Made by a program: the position numbers and the translations under genes. Below, piece after piece: positions 36,201-46,721 of a stretch of 64,000 nucleotides of DNA. Position 1 is the first letter of the stretch; the number at the start of each line of letters is the position of its first letter. The stretch is from Sternotherus odoratus (taxonomy: Eukaryota > Chordata > Testudines > Kinosternidae). The notes under the pieces are model-generated. The model saw only the letters and a list, made by a program, of their open reading frames with translations. It did not search any database and was not told the DNA's origin. Location: NCBI GenBank assembly GCA_032164245.1, contig JAVMKO010000005.1, positions 41,382,133 through 41,446,132 of the forward strand. The letters run 5' to 3'.

Positions 36201-37256
36201 TACATCCCATTGTTTACCGTTGGCTATGCTGAGTTATTTATATACTGTGACTTGCCCAAACAGTGCTGGCTGTGTTGGTGTTCTTTCACCTTCTCTAAAA
36301 GGAGTCTATCTGATGCAATAAAATAAGATACAAATATCTATACTCTCTGATGTTATTTAACCTGGAACGCTGGGAATGGGAGATGGAGACCAGAACCAAC
36401 AGACCCTAGGCAGTCCAGGTTCCAGCTCCTCTAGCAATTGCCCATTTATCCACGATCCAGCCTGGCAGCTGGATTTAGCTGGGTCACTCTGCCTGTTGCC
36501 CCCAGAGGTTCGGATCTAGGAACTAAGTCTTGGGGTGGTGCTCAGTGCTGAAGCCGACCTCTCTCCTCCTGTTGGACTGCCTGCCCAGGGTCTTTGCACA
36601 GGCCTGAAGGGTGGGCAGCTGAGGCTGTATTTCTCAGTCTGCCCAAATTCTAGTGGCAAAATAGAAAAGTTTAAGCTTCCTTATGGTGGAGACCTGTTTG
36701 TCGTTTCCTGTAGCCAAGGTGTTGGAGTCGGTGCCGCTGAGGAGTGGCTAGTTAAATGGGTCCTGTGCTCTTTCCAGTTCCTGTGTGGATGAGCCATGGG
36801 CTTTAACATCTGTTTATCTCCAGTGCTCTGGTGAAAGGACCTCTTTGGTAAAGGTTCAGCATTCCTGTCCCTTCAGTTAAGCTGCAAGAGCTCACCATGT
36901 TCCCAAATCATCCTCCAGCAAAGGCAGAGAAGATCAGGCATGGCCTTCCACATTACCCTAAGGCAAAACACACGCAGCAGGAGCAAAGCTCTAGGGGTGT
37001 ATTTTTATTTAAAACATTTTTTTCAGATCTCCTGAAAGAGATTTCCTGGGGGTGTTGCTGTAGGGGCTTCTATTACTGAGGAGTGTGTTTTCCTTCTCCC
37101 TGGGCTCCAATTCCAAAGATGGTGCTTGGCAGCACAGGCTGTGCAGTGCATGAGAAAGGGGACAGCATCTTAATGGTGTCAGCATGTGACCAGACATCGG
37201 GGGACCTGGCATCACCCAAGAGATTTCGAGAAACTGAATAACTTTTTGTGCCTTGG
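33273..37256. other. Intronic sequence, nothing recognised
   Basis: Nearly 4 kb of unique-looking intron. I found no exon with paired splice sites that reads as protein, no RNA gene and no terminal repeats. Confidence 0.45.
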
Positions 37257-37269
37257 TCTCCCAATCATA

Positions 37270-38052
37270 GGCTGACCATATGTCCCGTTTTGAACGGGAC
37301 AGTCCCGTTTTTTACATATTTTCGGACTGTCCCATCTTTTTAACACAAATATCAAATTTGTCCCGTTTTTGCTTTTTGCAGGGACCCACGGCCGGGTCCC
37401 GCCTCCTCCCCCCCCCCCCCCGCAGTCCTTCAGTCCCTTCCCCTCACGGCCTCGGGCCCCCCTCCCTGGCCTGCTTCCCCCTCCCCTCCGCCGCCGCAGA
37501 GCCCGCGCGGTGCGATTGGCTGGGCCGCCCCCACGTGCGGCGGAGTGGAGCTGCTGGCCGGGCAGGGGCTGCCTGGCGCCTCGCTCCCCCCGCCCCCTCC
37601 ATGTGGAGGAAACGCCACGTGCGGCCCAATAAGGGGGCGGCGTGGAAGGCGGGAGCGCGGGGATTGCGAGCTCAGGGAGCAAGGCCGGCAGCTGGGGCGG
37701 GTGCCGAGCGGAGCCGGAGGCAGCGCGAGCCCGGGCGGGGAGGAGGCGGCGCCGCCCCGGGCCCCATGGATCTGGAGAACATCGTCCCCAACAACACTGT
37801 GCTGCTCAAGGCGCGCGAAGGTGGGGGGGGGGAATGGGGGGGAGGGGGGAGGGAGTATGGGGGGGCATGGCTGCGTGTGAGGGGGGCAGGGGGAAAGAGG
37901 GGTGCATTGGGGCCATGTGTGAAAGTGGGTGGAAGTGGGGGACACAGGGTTGTGTGTGAAGGGAGGTACTGGCTGGAGCTGCATGTGAAGAGGGGCACAG
38001 GGGAAGTGGGGGGGGGGGGCATGGCTTCTTGTGAAGGGGGTGGTAGGTGGTG
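37270..38052 (+). mobile_element. GGCTGACC-ended element carrying a GRK-like promoter and exon 1, copy 1 (truncated)
   Basis: The element begins GGCTGACCATATGTCCCG, with repeated GTCCCGTTTT / AACGGGAC motifs to about 37378. It then switches to a CpG-rich, promoter-like segment (37380-37765) with CCAAT-type boxes (GATTGGCTGGGCCGC near 37515, GCCCAATAAGGGGGCGG near 37625), a coding start at 37766 and a G-rich minisatellite. It ends abruptly at 38052, where Harbinger B begins, so its other terminus is missing. The same sequence, in inverse orientation and nearly identical, is at 57093-56280. Confidence 0.75.
37766..37820 (+). pseudogene. Captured first coding exon of a GRK4/5/6-type kinase, copy 1
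   Basis: ATG at 37766 opens 18 codons reading MDLENIVPNNTVLLKARE plus one base. It ends at a donor-like GAAG/GTGGGG (37821), exactly where GRK5/GRK6 exon 1 ends. The family N-terminus (MELENIVAN-TVLLKAREG) differs by one substitution near residue 8, one extra Asn and Asp for Glu at residue 2. The N-terminal helix of these kinases docks on active receptors, but only this helix is present; there is no RGS-like or kinase domain. A chimeric transcript could start here; there is no evidence that one does. Confidence 0.72.
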
Positions 38053-38331
38053 ACCCCGCAGCACTAAAGCATGGACACATTTGTGGCGCTTCTGGCGGCA
38101 CTGAGAGTAGTGCAATAGGGCAGGTATCCCACAGAGCACCTCTTCCCAATCTGTCACAGTGCCTTGTGGGAAGGGGGGAGTCACTTGTGGCCATTCTGCA
38201 TCCGGTTCCAACTCCCCGTGATGCTTTGTGTCGTATCCCAGCAATCCCTGTGTTTCCGGCCACCTCGGGCGCCATCTCTCAACGGTTTCAGCAAGGCACG
38301 CGTGCTCAGTCGTCCGTTTTCCTGTGCCGTA

Positions 38332-38657
38332 ATGGATCGCGAACTGCTGTGGAGCATGTTGGCGAGTGTTTCCAGCACAACTCTCTGTGCCGCTGTCGAA
38401 TGACTGTGGAGTGTACCTTTGGGCGTCTTAAAGCCCGCTGGAGATGCCTTTATGGCAAGCTAGACTTGGCAGAGGGAAGTATATCCGCGGTTATTTCCGC
38501 GTGTTGTGCCCTACATAATCTCTGTGAGTGGAAGGGCAAAGCCTTCACTATGGCATGGACCTCGGAGGTTCAACAACTGGAGGCCACGTATGCACAGCCA
38601 GAGAGCAGGGCTCTTAGAGGGGCCCAGCGCGAGGCTACAAGGATCAGGGAAGCCTAG
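38332..38657 (+). pseudogene. Harbinger transposase remnant, catalytic core deleted
   Basis: ATG at 38332 gives MDRELLWSMLA as in copy A. Around 38365-38395 the sequence jumps to the equivalent of about 4565 in copy A, removing roughly 0.9 kb including both catalytic Asp motifs. From there VECTFGRLKARW (catalytic Glu) and the C-terminal LHNLCE and LRGAQREAT segments follow, in a different frame from the start, ending at 38657. It is non-functional as a transposase. Confidence 0.85.
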
Positions 38658-38968
38658 AGGGAGCATTTTCTGGCTGAAAGCGAGTTCTAATGGGAATTGC
38701 AGAGGGAGGTTTGGAGGGAGCAGTCTGTTAATAGGATAAGGCGTTTGCTTTTCTATACCTATTACACACATTTCTGCACCGAAAACAGAAACCCATTTAT
38801 TAAAAAGAATTCATTTATTGAACAGCTTTCTCATAATCTGAAATAAAAGTTGAAAAACATTAAAGTATGTGAGGGAGGAAGAGGTGTGAAATTGGGTTGA
38901 GGGAGGAAGAGGTGTGAAATTGGGTTGAGGGAGGAAGGGGTGTGAAATTGGGGTTGGAAAGGGGTCAG

Positions 38969-40790
38969 TCAGATATTGGCGTATGTCCTGGACTCATAAC
39001 CTCCAATGCCCTCCGAATTGCTGTACTCTCCCAACCCACTTTGCGGAGGGCGATTATGCTTGTTAGTAGGGGTTGGGTGCAGTGGATAAGGGTGCTGGAT
39101 CTGTGGGTTGGTCGGTGAAGGGAGGGGGGTGGGAGGCAGCTGTGGCTGGTACTAACCAGGCAGCAGTTGATAGTGGCCTGATGGGGACAGAGGGCCAGAA
39201 GGGGAAGGGTTAAGGGGCAAGTGACAATGGGGGTGGCAAGCAGGGGGCTGCTGCTCCTGAACAGCAGCGATCCGCTGCAGAGTCTGTACTTGCAGCTCTA
39301 ATATTCTAAGCAGCTTGTCAGCGCGCTTATCAGCACGCTGTTCGCGAGCTATCTCCCTCTGCTTCATTTGTTCCTCCCTCCGCTGTTCCCGACGCCTCAT
39401 CTCCTCCTCCCTCCGTTCGCTATCAGCGCGGTTGTCCATTGATGCCTGTTCCAGAACTTGCTTCAGAAGCTCCTCTTTGCTCTTCCTCGGTCTGCTTCGA
39501 ATTTTACTTAGTTTTTGAGCCACAGATAAAGCTGGTGAGGATGTCAAGGACAAGGCTGGAGAAAGTTACAATTTCACAGTTAAAACATAAGATCCCATTG
39601 TTTGCAACAGACAGTATTGGGGAGTCCCATGCATTCCTTGAATCTCTGTGCAGTTTCCCTGTCCAAATAAGCCATATCACACTCAGAGGTACCCACGGAT
39701 CCCCGGGCATGGTGAGTCGCTGGGACAAACACTGTTTCCCTGCCTTTCTATACTATTGTTTTGGGAGAGCGGAGGGCATTAGTGGGAACTGCAGTCTGAT
39801 AAGCATTCTCCCAACATTCTATGTAGGTTTTCATGCTGGAAGATATCTCTCTGTTGCGGGTGACGGAGCAAGACAGGGCGGGGATTTTAAGGAGATGTGG
39901 CTTCCGCCCAGGGCCATACGCGGCTTGCATCTGTGCGGCGATGCTGCCCCCACCGCTCTTAGAAGAGTGGCGTGGACTGGTGACCGTGGCCGGGACAGCG
40001 AACACGCTGGGGCTACCACGAAACCTCCGCAGGCACATTGCAAGAGCTCTTATTGAGACCTTTGCAGAAATCACTGATGAGGATTACCGCGAGGTGATAG
40101 AGTACATCAATGCACTATTCCACATGTAGGCAAGCATGCACGCATTCCTTTCCACCCTCGCCAAAGCTGTCTGCCCTCCCAATAGAAAAGTTTCTGTACC
40201 TGCGCAAACCGGTGCTGCAGCCCCAGCACCTGCAGCCGCCAGACGCTGTGGCTCGCTCTGGCTGCACTCTGGGCTTGAGAAGAGTTCCTGGCTGCATGTC
40301 TCCAGTGACTCCTCCGTGCCCTGGCTCGCTGCCGCGGGCGTGGCCGCCTCCTCCTCCTCGTCTACGTCCTGCTGCGAATCGCCATCCTGCTCGTCTCCAG
40401 CCTCCTTCCCCCCCCTTCAGTGGTGGGCTGGGAAGAAGTGTCCTGGGTGGTCACTGGAGTGCACGTTGCATCACCACCCAGGATCGCATCCAGAGCCCTG
40501 TAGAACTTGCTAAACACAGGGGCTGCCCCAGAGCGGCTGTTTGTGTCGTGGGCTTTGCGATAGGCAATCCTAAGCTCCTTTACTTTTGCCCGGCACTGCA
40601 GAGTGTCTCGCTCATGCCCGCTGTCCCTCATGGCCCGTGATATCAGGGCATTGGTATCGTAATTCCTGCGGCTAGACCGCAGCTGAGACTGGACAGCCGC
40701 TTCCTCCCAACAACTGATGAGGTCCAGCAACTCATGATCGGACCATGCTGGAGATCGCTTATTGCGAGGAGGCATGGCACGTGGAGTCAT
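38969..40790 (-). pseudogene. Harbinger Myb/SANT-like protein, two exons, lightly broken
   Basis: Exon 1 (from about 40790, MTPRAMPPRNKR) contains the DLISCWEEAAVQSQL / NYDTNALISRAM trihelix-like domain and LDAILGGD. It then appears to shift frame in a run of eight G near 40405; one base less restores the acidic EAGDEQDGDSQQD tract and SQELFSSPE. It ends at 40200 before donor GTACAG. Exon 2 starts at 39555 after CTCCAG and encodes the charged helix REEQMKQREIAREQRADKR. A TAG at 39152-39154 (after SGHYQLLPG) cuts the last ~60 codons, which remain readable to 38969. The intron phase is identical to copy A, supporting the two-exon model. Confidence 0.82.
39833..40129 (+). CDS. Harbinger third ORF (ORF3), copy B, intact, 98 codons
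   Basis: Open from ATG 39833 to TAG, it lies entirely within the Myb-like intron (40199-39556) on the opposite strand. It matches copy A nearly collinearly, with many third-position differences, and matches the distant copy C in DISLLRVTEQ, RPGPYAA, LPRNLRRHIARALIETF and VIEYINALF. CTATGTAG lies just before GTTTTCATG, again a candidate acceptor. There is no recognised domain; 98 residues, helical character, basic patch around residues 63-71. Function unknown. It is the only gene of copy B that remains complete. Confidence 0.75.
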   Translation: MLEDISLLRVTEQDRAGILRRCGFRPGPYAACICAAMLPPPLLEEWRGLVTVAGTANTLGLPRNLRRHIARALIETFAEITDEDYREVIEYINALFHM

Positions 40791-41401
40791 GGATCAAGCA
40801 AAATGGTTACCTGAGGAGCACTCCACGCCTGGCTGTAGCAAACAGGAAGGGGATTTTCAAATTTCCCTGGGAATATAAAGGGCGGGTCTGACGTGTGGTC
40901 ACCTGAGGACGCGACAGAAGAGTTTGAAATGATGGCCAGAGTGGCTCGAATGGGAATTATGGGCCAGGCTGGAGGAGGCTGGAGGCTCATTAACGCGCAA
41001 TGGGTGTTCACATTCGCACCGTTGCGCTATAGCGCTAGCGCAAAAGCCCTTATTACCCTCGGAAGGGTGGTTTACCAGTAGCGCTTTAAACTGAGACTTA
41101 TTGCGCAAAATGTGCCTGCAAGTGTGTACGGTTAGAGAGTTATAGTGCTTCTGGAGGCTTTTTAGCACTGTAAAGCGCCAGTGTAACCAAGCCCTTAGAG
41201 TGGTGCCTTTATAGCGCAGTATATATGACCCTGCTGACCCGCCCCTCGCTCAGTTCCTTCTTACCGCCCTGAGGGTCACTGGAACAGCTAGAGTCGTTAG
41301 CACTCACTTAGTGGTATTTGACTTGTCTTGTGTATTTAGTTAATGTTTGTTGTAGTTAAATACCTGTAAATAGTGTAAATAGTTTGATAGAACTTAGATA
41401 G

Positions 41402-43380
41402 ATGACCTCCGGCCAGCCGCTGCGGAGGTTCCTTCGCCACGGCACCGGGCCCGGCATGCCTCTTCTGTCGGGGTTTAAGTCCTGTGAGTCTTGCGGTAAG
41501 CCTATGCCAGCCAGTGACCCGCACTCAGTGTCTGAAGTGCTTGGGGGAGAGCCACCAGACGGACAGGTGCTCTCTTTGCAGAAGCTTCAAGCCCCGCACC
41601 AAAAAAGAATGCGACTCCCATTTAAAACTTATCCTCATGGAGTCCACGCTGCAGCCGCAATCAGAACAGGCCCCTTCGGTGCATAGCTCACCGGCCTCTG
41701 TGCGAAGCACACAGGCCTCGAAGAGGGACTCCTCCCGGACCCGCTGGCACAAATCCCCGGCATGCAGGTCCAGCACCTCTAGACGGCACCGCTCCCAATC
41801 TCTGGTGCCCTTAAAGAAGAAGAGACCAGAAAAGGGTCAATCCCCAACTTCCTGCCCTCACGGTGTCCGCGATGCAGAGCGGCCCGTGACGGAGCTGGCC
41901 CCTCGGGGCCGACAGGAACTGACAGCCACGGTACCAAGTGCTGCGGTTCCGCCTTCGGTACCGGTGCAGCCAGAGTCACCCCCGCGTGACCTGCAGGACG
42001 ACTTAGATCTTCCATCCACACCGGACACCTATGAGGCTGCCCGAGACCTCATTAGCATGGTGCAGGTTGTACGGCCACCGGCACCGCCATCAGTACCAAA
42101 TGCCTGCCCGGGTACCGTTGCACCGGTACTGGACTATACCTTTATGGTACCGTCATGTGTGCCCTCCACGTCGTCCGCACCGCCTCCGGTACCGGCCGTG
42201 TCGGACCCTGGCCCGCTCCCATCAGTGATACAGCACCGAGGTAAACCGACGATGATGTGGCACCGCTCCCTGCACCGAGCCGCGGTACCAACGGGCTCCG
42301 CGCCCCCATGGTCGGCATCGGACTATTCGTCGGAGTCGGATGTGGGGTCGTCCCGGTCACGACACAGTCACCGGCACCGCTCGCGCTCCCAGCATGGCTC
42401 TCAGCACCGCACTCGGGGGGAGCAGCCTCACTCGGCAGCAGATTGGCCCCCTCAGTGGCAGGGGCCAGGCCAGTGGCCCTTTTGGACCCTGTGGGCGTAC
42501 CACCAAGCCCAGGGGTGAGATTCCAGGACCACTTTGGTGATCTCTGGTACCAGGGCTCCTCCAACAGCCACTTCTACATCCTGCACATCGCCTAGGGCTA
42601 TTTGAACCCATGGGCCTCAATGGGTCAAGACCCTGCACTAGCCGCACCCCCAGTTCCCCCGGGAGCTTCGGCTATTCCTCCCCAGCCTCACCGCGGGGAA
42701 AAACTGGTGGACCATGTGGTACGCTGCTCCTCCTCCTCCTCTCCAGACGAGGTGGTGGCGGGCACGTCCTCCGGCCTTCCCCCAATGGACGTTAAGGGCC
42801 ATCAAGACCTCCTCCGCCGGGTGGCAAAAAGCCTAAAGCTCCAAGTGGAGGAGAGAATCAGAGAGGTAGCCGTGTTAGTCTGGAATAGCAGAGGTAACAA
42901 AGTCCTGTGGCACCTTAAAGACTAACTATAAAGTTTTGAAGCATAAGCTTTCGTGGGCTAATACCCACTTCGTGTGGAGGAGATCACTGAGGATCTGGAC
43001 CTGACAGTCGACATCCTGGCACCCGACGGCCCATCCAGGGTAGCCCTCCCTTTCATCAGTTCCATCGAGACAAACGCCAATGTGCACTGGCAAACCCCGG
43101 CCTCGATCCCGCTAACCGCAAGGGGAGTCGAGAGGCGATAGTTTGTCCCCCAGCGCGGATATGAACATTTCTTTACACATCCTGCACCGGGCACGCTCGT
43201 GGCAGACGCAGTTAACAACAGGGAGCATCAAGGCCAACCGGGGTCAGCCCCCAAATCCAGAGAAGCCAAGAAACTGGATCTCTTCAGCCGTGAGGTCTAT
43301 TCCACGGGCGCCCTACAGCTCCGTATCTCTAACTAGCAAGCCGCCCTGGGCCACTACTCCTACAATGCCTGGTCGTCCTT
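41402..43380 (+). pseudogene. DIRS gag-like ORF, broken
   Basis: It begins at ATGACCTCC (41402). A cysteine-rich segment (CESCGKPMPASDPH, then CLKCLGESHQTDRC) resembles the zinc-knuckle-like N-terminus of DIRS gag, but the two halves are in different frames, so there is a frameshift near 41520. A Ser/Arg- and Pro-rich middle follows to 42518, with further frame changes. The C-terminal segment (RVAKSLKLQVEE at 42820-42854) is interrupted by a SINE. Beyond the SINE it continues with DILAPDGPSRVALPF and WQTPASIPLTARGVERR, then stops near 43140 and 43337. Confidence 0.8.
42855..42973 (+). repeat. Full turtle SINE inserted in DIRS gag
   Basis: AGGTAGCCGTGTTAGTCTGG, CCTGTGGCACCTTAAAGAC and AAGCATAAGCTTTCGTGGGC lie in normal order, ending ACCCACTTCGT. 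A perfect 10 bp duplication GTGGAGGAGA flanks it at 42845-42854 and 42974-42983. This is the reference copy used to judge the rearranged SINEs elsewhere in the window. Confidence 0.93.
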
Positions 43381-43423
43381 AGGAAAATTTCAGGCCGTCG
43401 TTCCGCCTGTAGTACAAAACACT

Positions 43424-45592
43424 TTGCAGGACCTTCCCTTCGACCGGGAAGGCCTCTTTGCTAAAGAAACGGACAAGCGTTTTCATGGCCTAAAGGACTC
43501 TAGGTCCACACTCAGATCCCTGGGCCTCCACACCCCAGCGCCTCAGAGTCCCCCTCTCGGTTTTACCAACCGCCACCTAGACGGGAACCCGCTAGGAGGA
43601 GGGGGAGGGGTAATAATCCCAATAACAGAAGGCGTTCCCGACCCCCCAGCGGGCAAGACCAAGGGGCGTCAAAACCTCCACCTGGCCCAAAACCAAATTT
43701 TTGAAGGTTGCCACGAGGACGGCATTCCAGACACCAGCACGGATCCTTCCCCTCCCTTTTGGAACAGTCTATCCCGTTTCTATGGGGCGTGCGCCCAGAT
43801 CACGTCCGATCGCTGGGTCCTCAGCACGATAGAAATGGGATACTCTATCCAATTTTCCTCCTTCCCGCCCTGCCACCCCTCTTCCCCGTCCCTCTTCAGG
43901 GACCCCTGTCACGAGCAAATCCTCATGCAGGAGGTTCAGTCCCTGCTCCTGTTAGGGGTTATAGAGCAGGTCCCCCCTCAATTCAGGGGGAAGGGGTTCT
44001 ACTCCCGATATTTCCTTATCCCCAAAACCAAGGGGGGCCTTCGGCCCATCCTAGATCTATGAAACCTGAACGCGTACATACGAAAGTTCCGATTCTGTAT
44101 GATCTCCTTGGCCAGTATTATCCCCTCCATGGATCTGGGGGACTTGTATGCCGCCCTCGATTAAAGGATGCCTACTTCCACATCTCCATACTTCCATCCC
44201 ACAGGAGGTTTCTGAGATTTGTAGTTGGGGAGGCGCACTACCAGTTCAGGGTGCTCCCCTTTGGCCTCTCCACTGCCCCGAGAGTCTTTACCAAGTGCAT
44301 GGCAGTGGTGGCGGCGTTCCTACGCAAACACCAAGTACAAGTGTACCCCTACCTGGACGATTGGCTTATAAAAGCAAAGTCACAATCCCTAGTGACCGAG
44401 CACGTAGCTCTCGTCAGGGAATCCTTCCTCAGACTCGGCATTCTGCTCAGCGAGCAAAAATCCACTCATTTCCACCCAAACCATAGAGTTCATCGGAGCG
44501 GCGCTCGATGCCACAGCCAGGCTAGCGTCCCTCCCACTGCCACGCTTCCAAACCCTGACGCGCATCATCATGTCACTATTGCAGTTCCCGACAACAACGT
44601 CCAGAAACTACATGGTGCTGCTAGGTCACATGGCAGCTTGTGTATACGTGGTACAGTTCGCCAGACTGCGCCTGCGTCCCCTTCAGTCGTGGCTCACTCG
44701 GACGCACACACCATGCAGGGACCCCCTGGACATGGTGGTTACTCTCCCCCAACAGATCCTGGACTCTCTTCGCTGGTGGCTCAACCCACAGAACGTGTGT
44801 GCAGGGGTGCCCTTCGTGAGGCCCAAGCCGACTCTGGTCCTTGTAATGGACGCATCAGCCATGGGCTGGGGCGCTCACCTCGGGGACCTCAGGACGCAGG
44901 GCCACTGGTCCCAATCAGAACTCGCCCTACATATCAATGTGAGAGAGCTCAAAGCAGTCCTCCTGGCGTGCCAGACATTTCTCACCAGTCTGCGGGGCAA
45001 ATACATATCAGTCTTAACAGACAATACTGTGACAATGTTTTATATCAACAAAGAGGGTGGAGATTGCTCCTCTCCCCTCTGCCGAGAAGCCCTAGAACTG
45101 TGGGAGCTGTGCATCGCGAACTCAATAGTCCTACAGGTCTCCTACCTCCCGGGGCCCCAGAACGGGTTAGCGGACAGACTCAGCCGCTCCTTCCTCTCCC
45201 ACGAGTGGTCCCTCAACTCACACATCACATACATGATTTTCCTTTACTGGGGTGCTCCCCTGATAGATCTGTTCGCCACGCGGGCCAACAGAAAATGCCA
45301 CCGATTCTGCTCCCTCCTCAGCCACTCTCCCGGGTCGATAGGGGATGCCTTTCACCTCCCGTGGACAGGGGGTCTGCTTTACGCGTTTCTGCCATTCCCC
45401 CTTCTCCACAGGGTCCTCCTGAAGGTCCGCAGGGACAAAGCCTCCCTGATTCTCATCGCCCCGTCCTGGCCCCGCCAGCACTGGTTCACGCTCTTCTTGC
45501 GGCCCCGCCCATCACATTGCCAATATTCCCAATGCTGCTATCCCAGGAGCACGGGTGCTTACAACACCCCAATCTCCGCTCCCTGCACCTGA
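43424..45592 (+). pseudogene. DIRS reverse transcriptase / RNase H, broken
   Basis: RT motifs are visible: SRYFLIPKTKGGLRPILDL (about 44006-44059), KDAYFHI (44166), FGLSTAPRVF (about 44270), and the catalytic YLDDWL (44349). RNase H shows LVMDASAMGWGAHL (first Asp), NVRELKAV (Glu), LTDNTVTMFYINK (Asp) and LPGPQNGLADRLSR (Asp). Breaks are a TGA at 44060-44062, a one-base loss near 44161 next to KDAYF, and another frame change near 44475. The RNase H part (44490-45592) is open. The polyprotein cannot be made from this copy. Confidence 0.87.
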
Positions 45593-46647
45593 CTGCATGG
45601 AAGCTCCATGGCTGAACCCCCTTGAACAGCAGTGCTCTTCCGCAGTAAGGGAGGTCCTGTTGGGCAGCAGAAAGCCTTCCATGCAGGCCACCTACACAGC
45701 CAAGTGGAAACGCTTCTCTATTTGGGCAACCCAGCAAGGCGCTGTGCCCCTATCGGCCCTGGTACCTCTGGTGCAGGACTACTTACTCTCCCTCAAAGAA
45801 CAAGGCCTGGCCGTGTCCTCCCTGAAGGTTCATCTAGCGGCCATTTCCGCCTTTCACCCAGGTGTACAAGGGAGATCTCTCTTTAGTGACCCTATAGTGG
45901 GTAGGTTCCTCAAAGGGATGGAGAGGCTGTACCCTCAGGTACGCCTGCCAGTGCCCCCATGGGACCTTAACCTAGTCCTATCATCCCTCATGAGACCCCC
46001 CCTTTGAACCCCTAGCAACCTGCCCCCTCACTTACCTGTCCTGGAAGGTGCTCTTCCTCGTAGCAATCACTTCAGCGAGGAGGGTGTCCGAGCTAAGGGC
46101 CCTTACATCTGAACCCCCCTACACAATTTTTTATAAGGACAAGGTGCACCTGCATCCCTACCCGTCCTTCTTATCCAAGGTGGTCTCCGCTTTCCACATC
46201 AACCAGAATATTTTCTTACCGGTTTTCTGTCCCAAGCCGCACGCCACAGACAGGGAACGTGCACTCCATACCCTGGACGTTAGAAGGGCATTAGCCTTCT
46301 ACATTGAAAGAACGAGACCGTTTCGTAAATCACTGCAATTGTTTATTTCAACAGCAGAAAGAATGAGGGGTATGCCAGTCTCTTCACAGCGATTGTCCTC
46401 CTGGCTCATCTCATGCATTAAGTTGTCTTATGAACTGGCAAATATTCCGGCACCACCCTTGTCTGCACATTCCACCAGAGCACAGGCAACGTCCACCACC
46501 TTCCTGGCTCGGGTCCCGCTTCTTGAGATCTGCAGAGCAGTGACGTGGTCTTCCGTCCACACGTTTACCGCGCACTACGCCATCACCCAGCAGGCGAGAG
46601 AGGACGCCGGTTTCGGGGTGGCAGTACTGCAGTCCGTGACCAGATGA
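45555..46647 (+). pseudogene. DIRS tyrosine recombinase, one frameshift
   Basis: The integrase of DIRS elements, overlapping the RNase H end in another frame as usual for the group. The N-terminal SAM-like core-binding part includes ATYTAKWKRFSIWATQQGA and VHLAAISAFHPGVQG. The catalytic domain shows TSARRVSELRAL (first Arg), AHSTRAQATS (His-x-x-Arg) and TWSSVHTFTAHYA (Tyr). The two halves (45555-46007 and from 46011) are in different frames because of a C-run length change near 45995. Otherwise all four catalytic residues are present. Confidence 0.87.
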
Positions 46648-46721
46648 ACTCTGGACCCTCCGCCAAGGTAACTGCTCGCAAGTCACATCTTGGAATGCAC
46701 GTGAGCAATCACTTGAAGAAG

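Larger units (their letters stand above)
38053..41194 (+). mobile_element. PIF/Harbinger transposon, copy B (deletion derivative)
   Basis: This is the same family as copy A with the same gene order. The left end is missing about 90 bp: it starts at ACCCCGCAGCACTAAAGC, equivalent to about 3395 in copy A. The right end GCGCCAGTGTAACCAAGCCC is intact and followed by TTA. The transposase core is deleted, the Myb gene is interrupted by a stop and a probable frameshift, and ORF3 is open. Its left neighbour is the truncated GRK-carrying element and its right neighbour the DIRS. Confidence 0.87.

Noticed and set aside
37430..38275. 281-codon minus-strand frame
   Set aside because: It is antisense to the promoter-like segment and crosses the junction with Harbinger B, so it cannot be a real gene.
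38053..41194. Harbinger B as an autonomous element
   Set aside because: The transposase lacks both catalytic Asp motifs and the left terminal repeat is missing.
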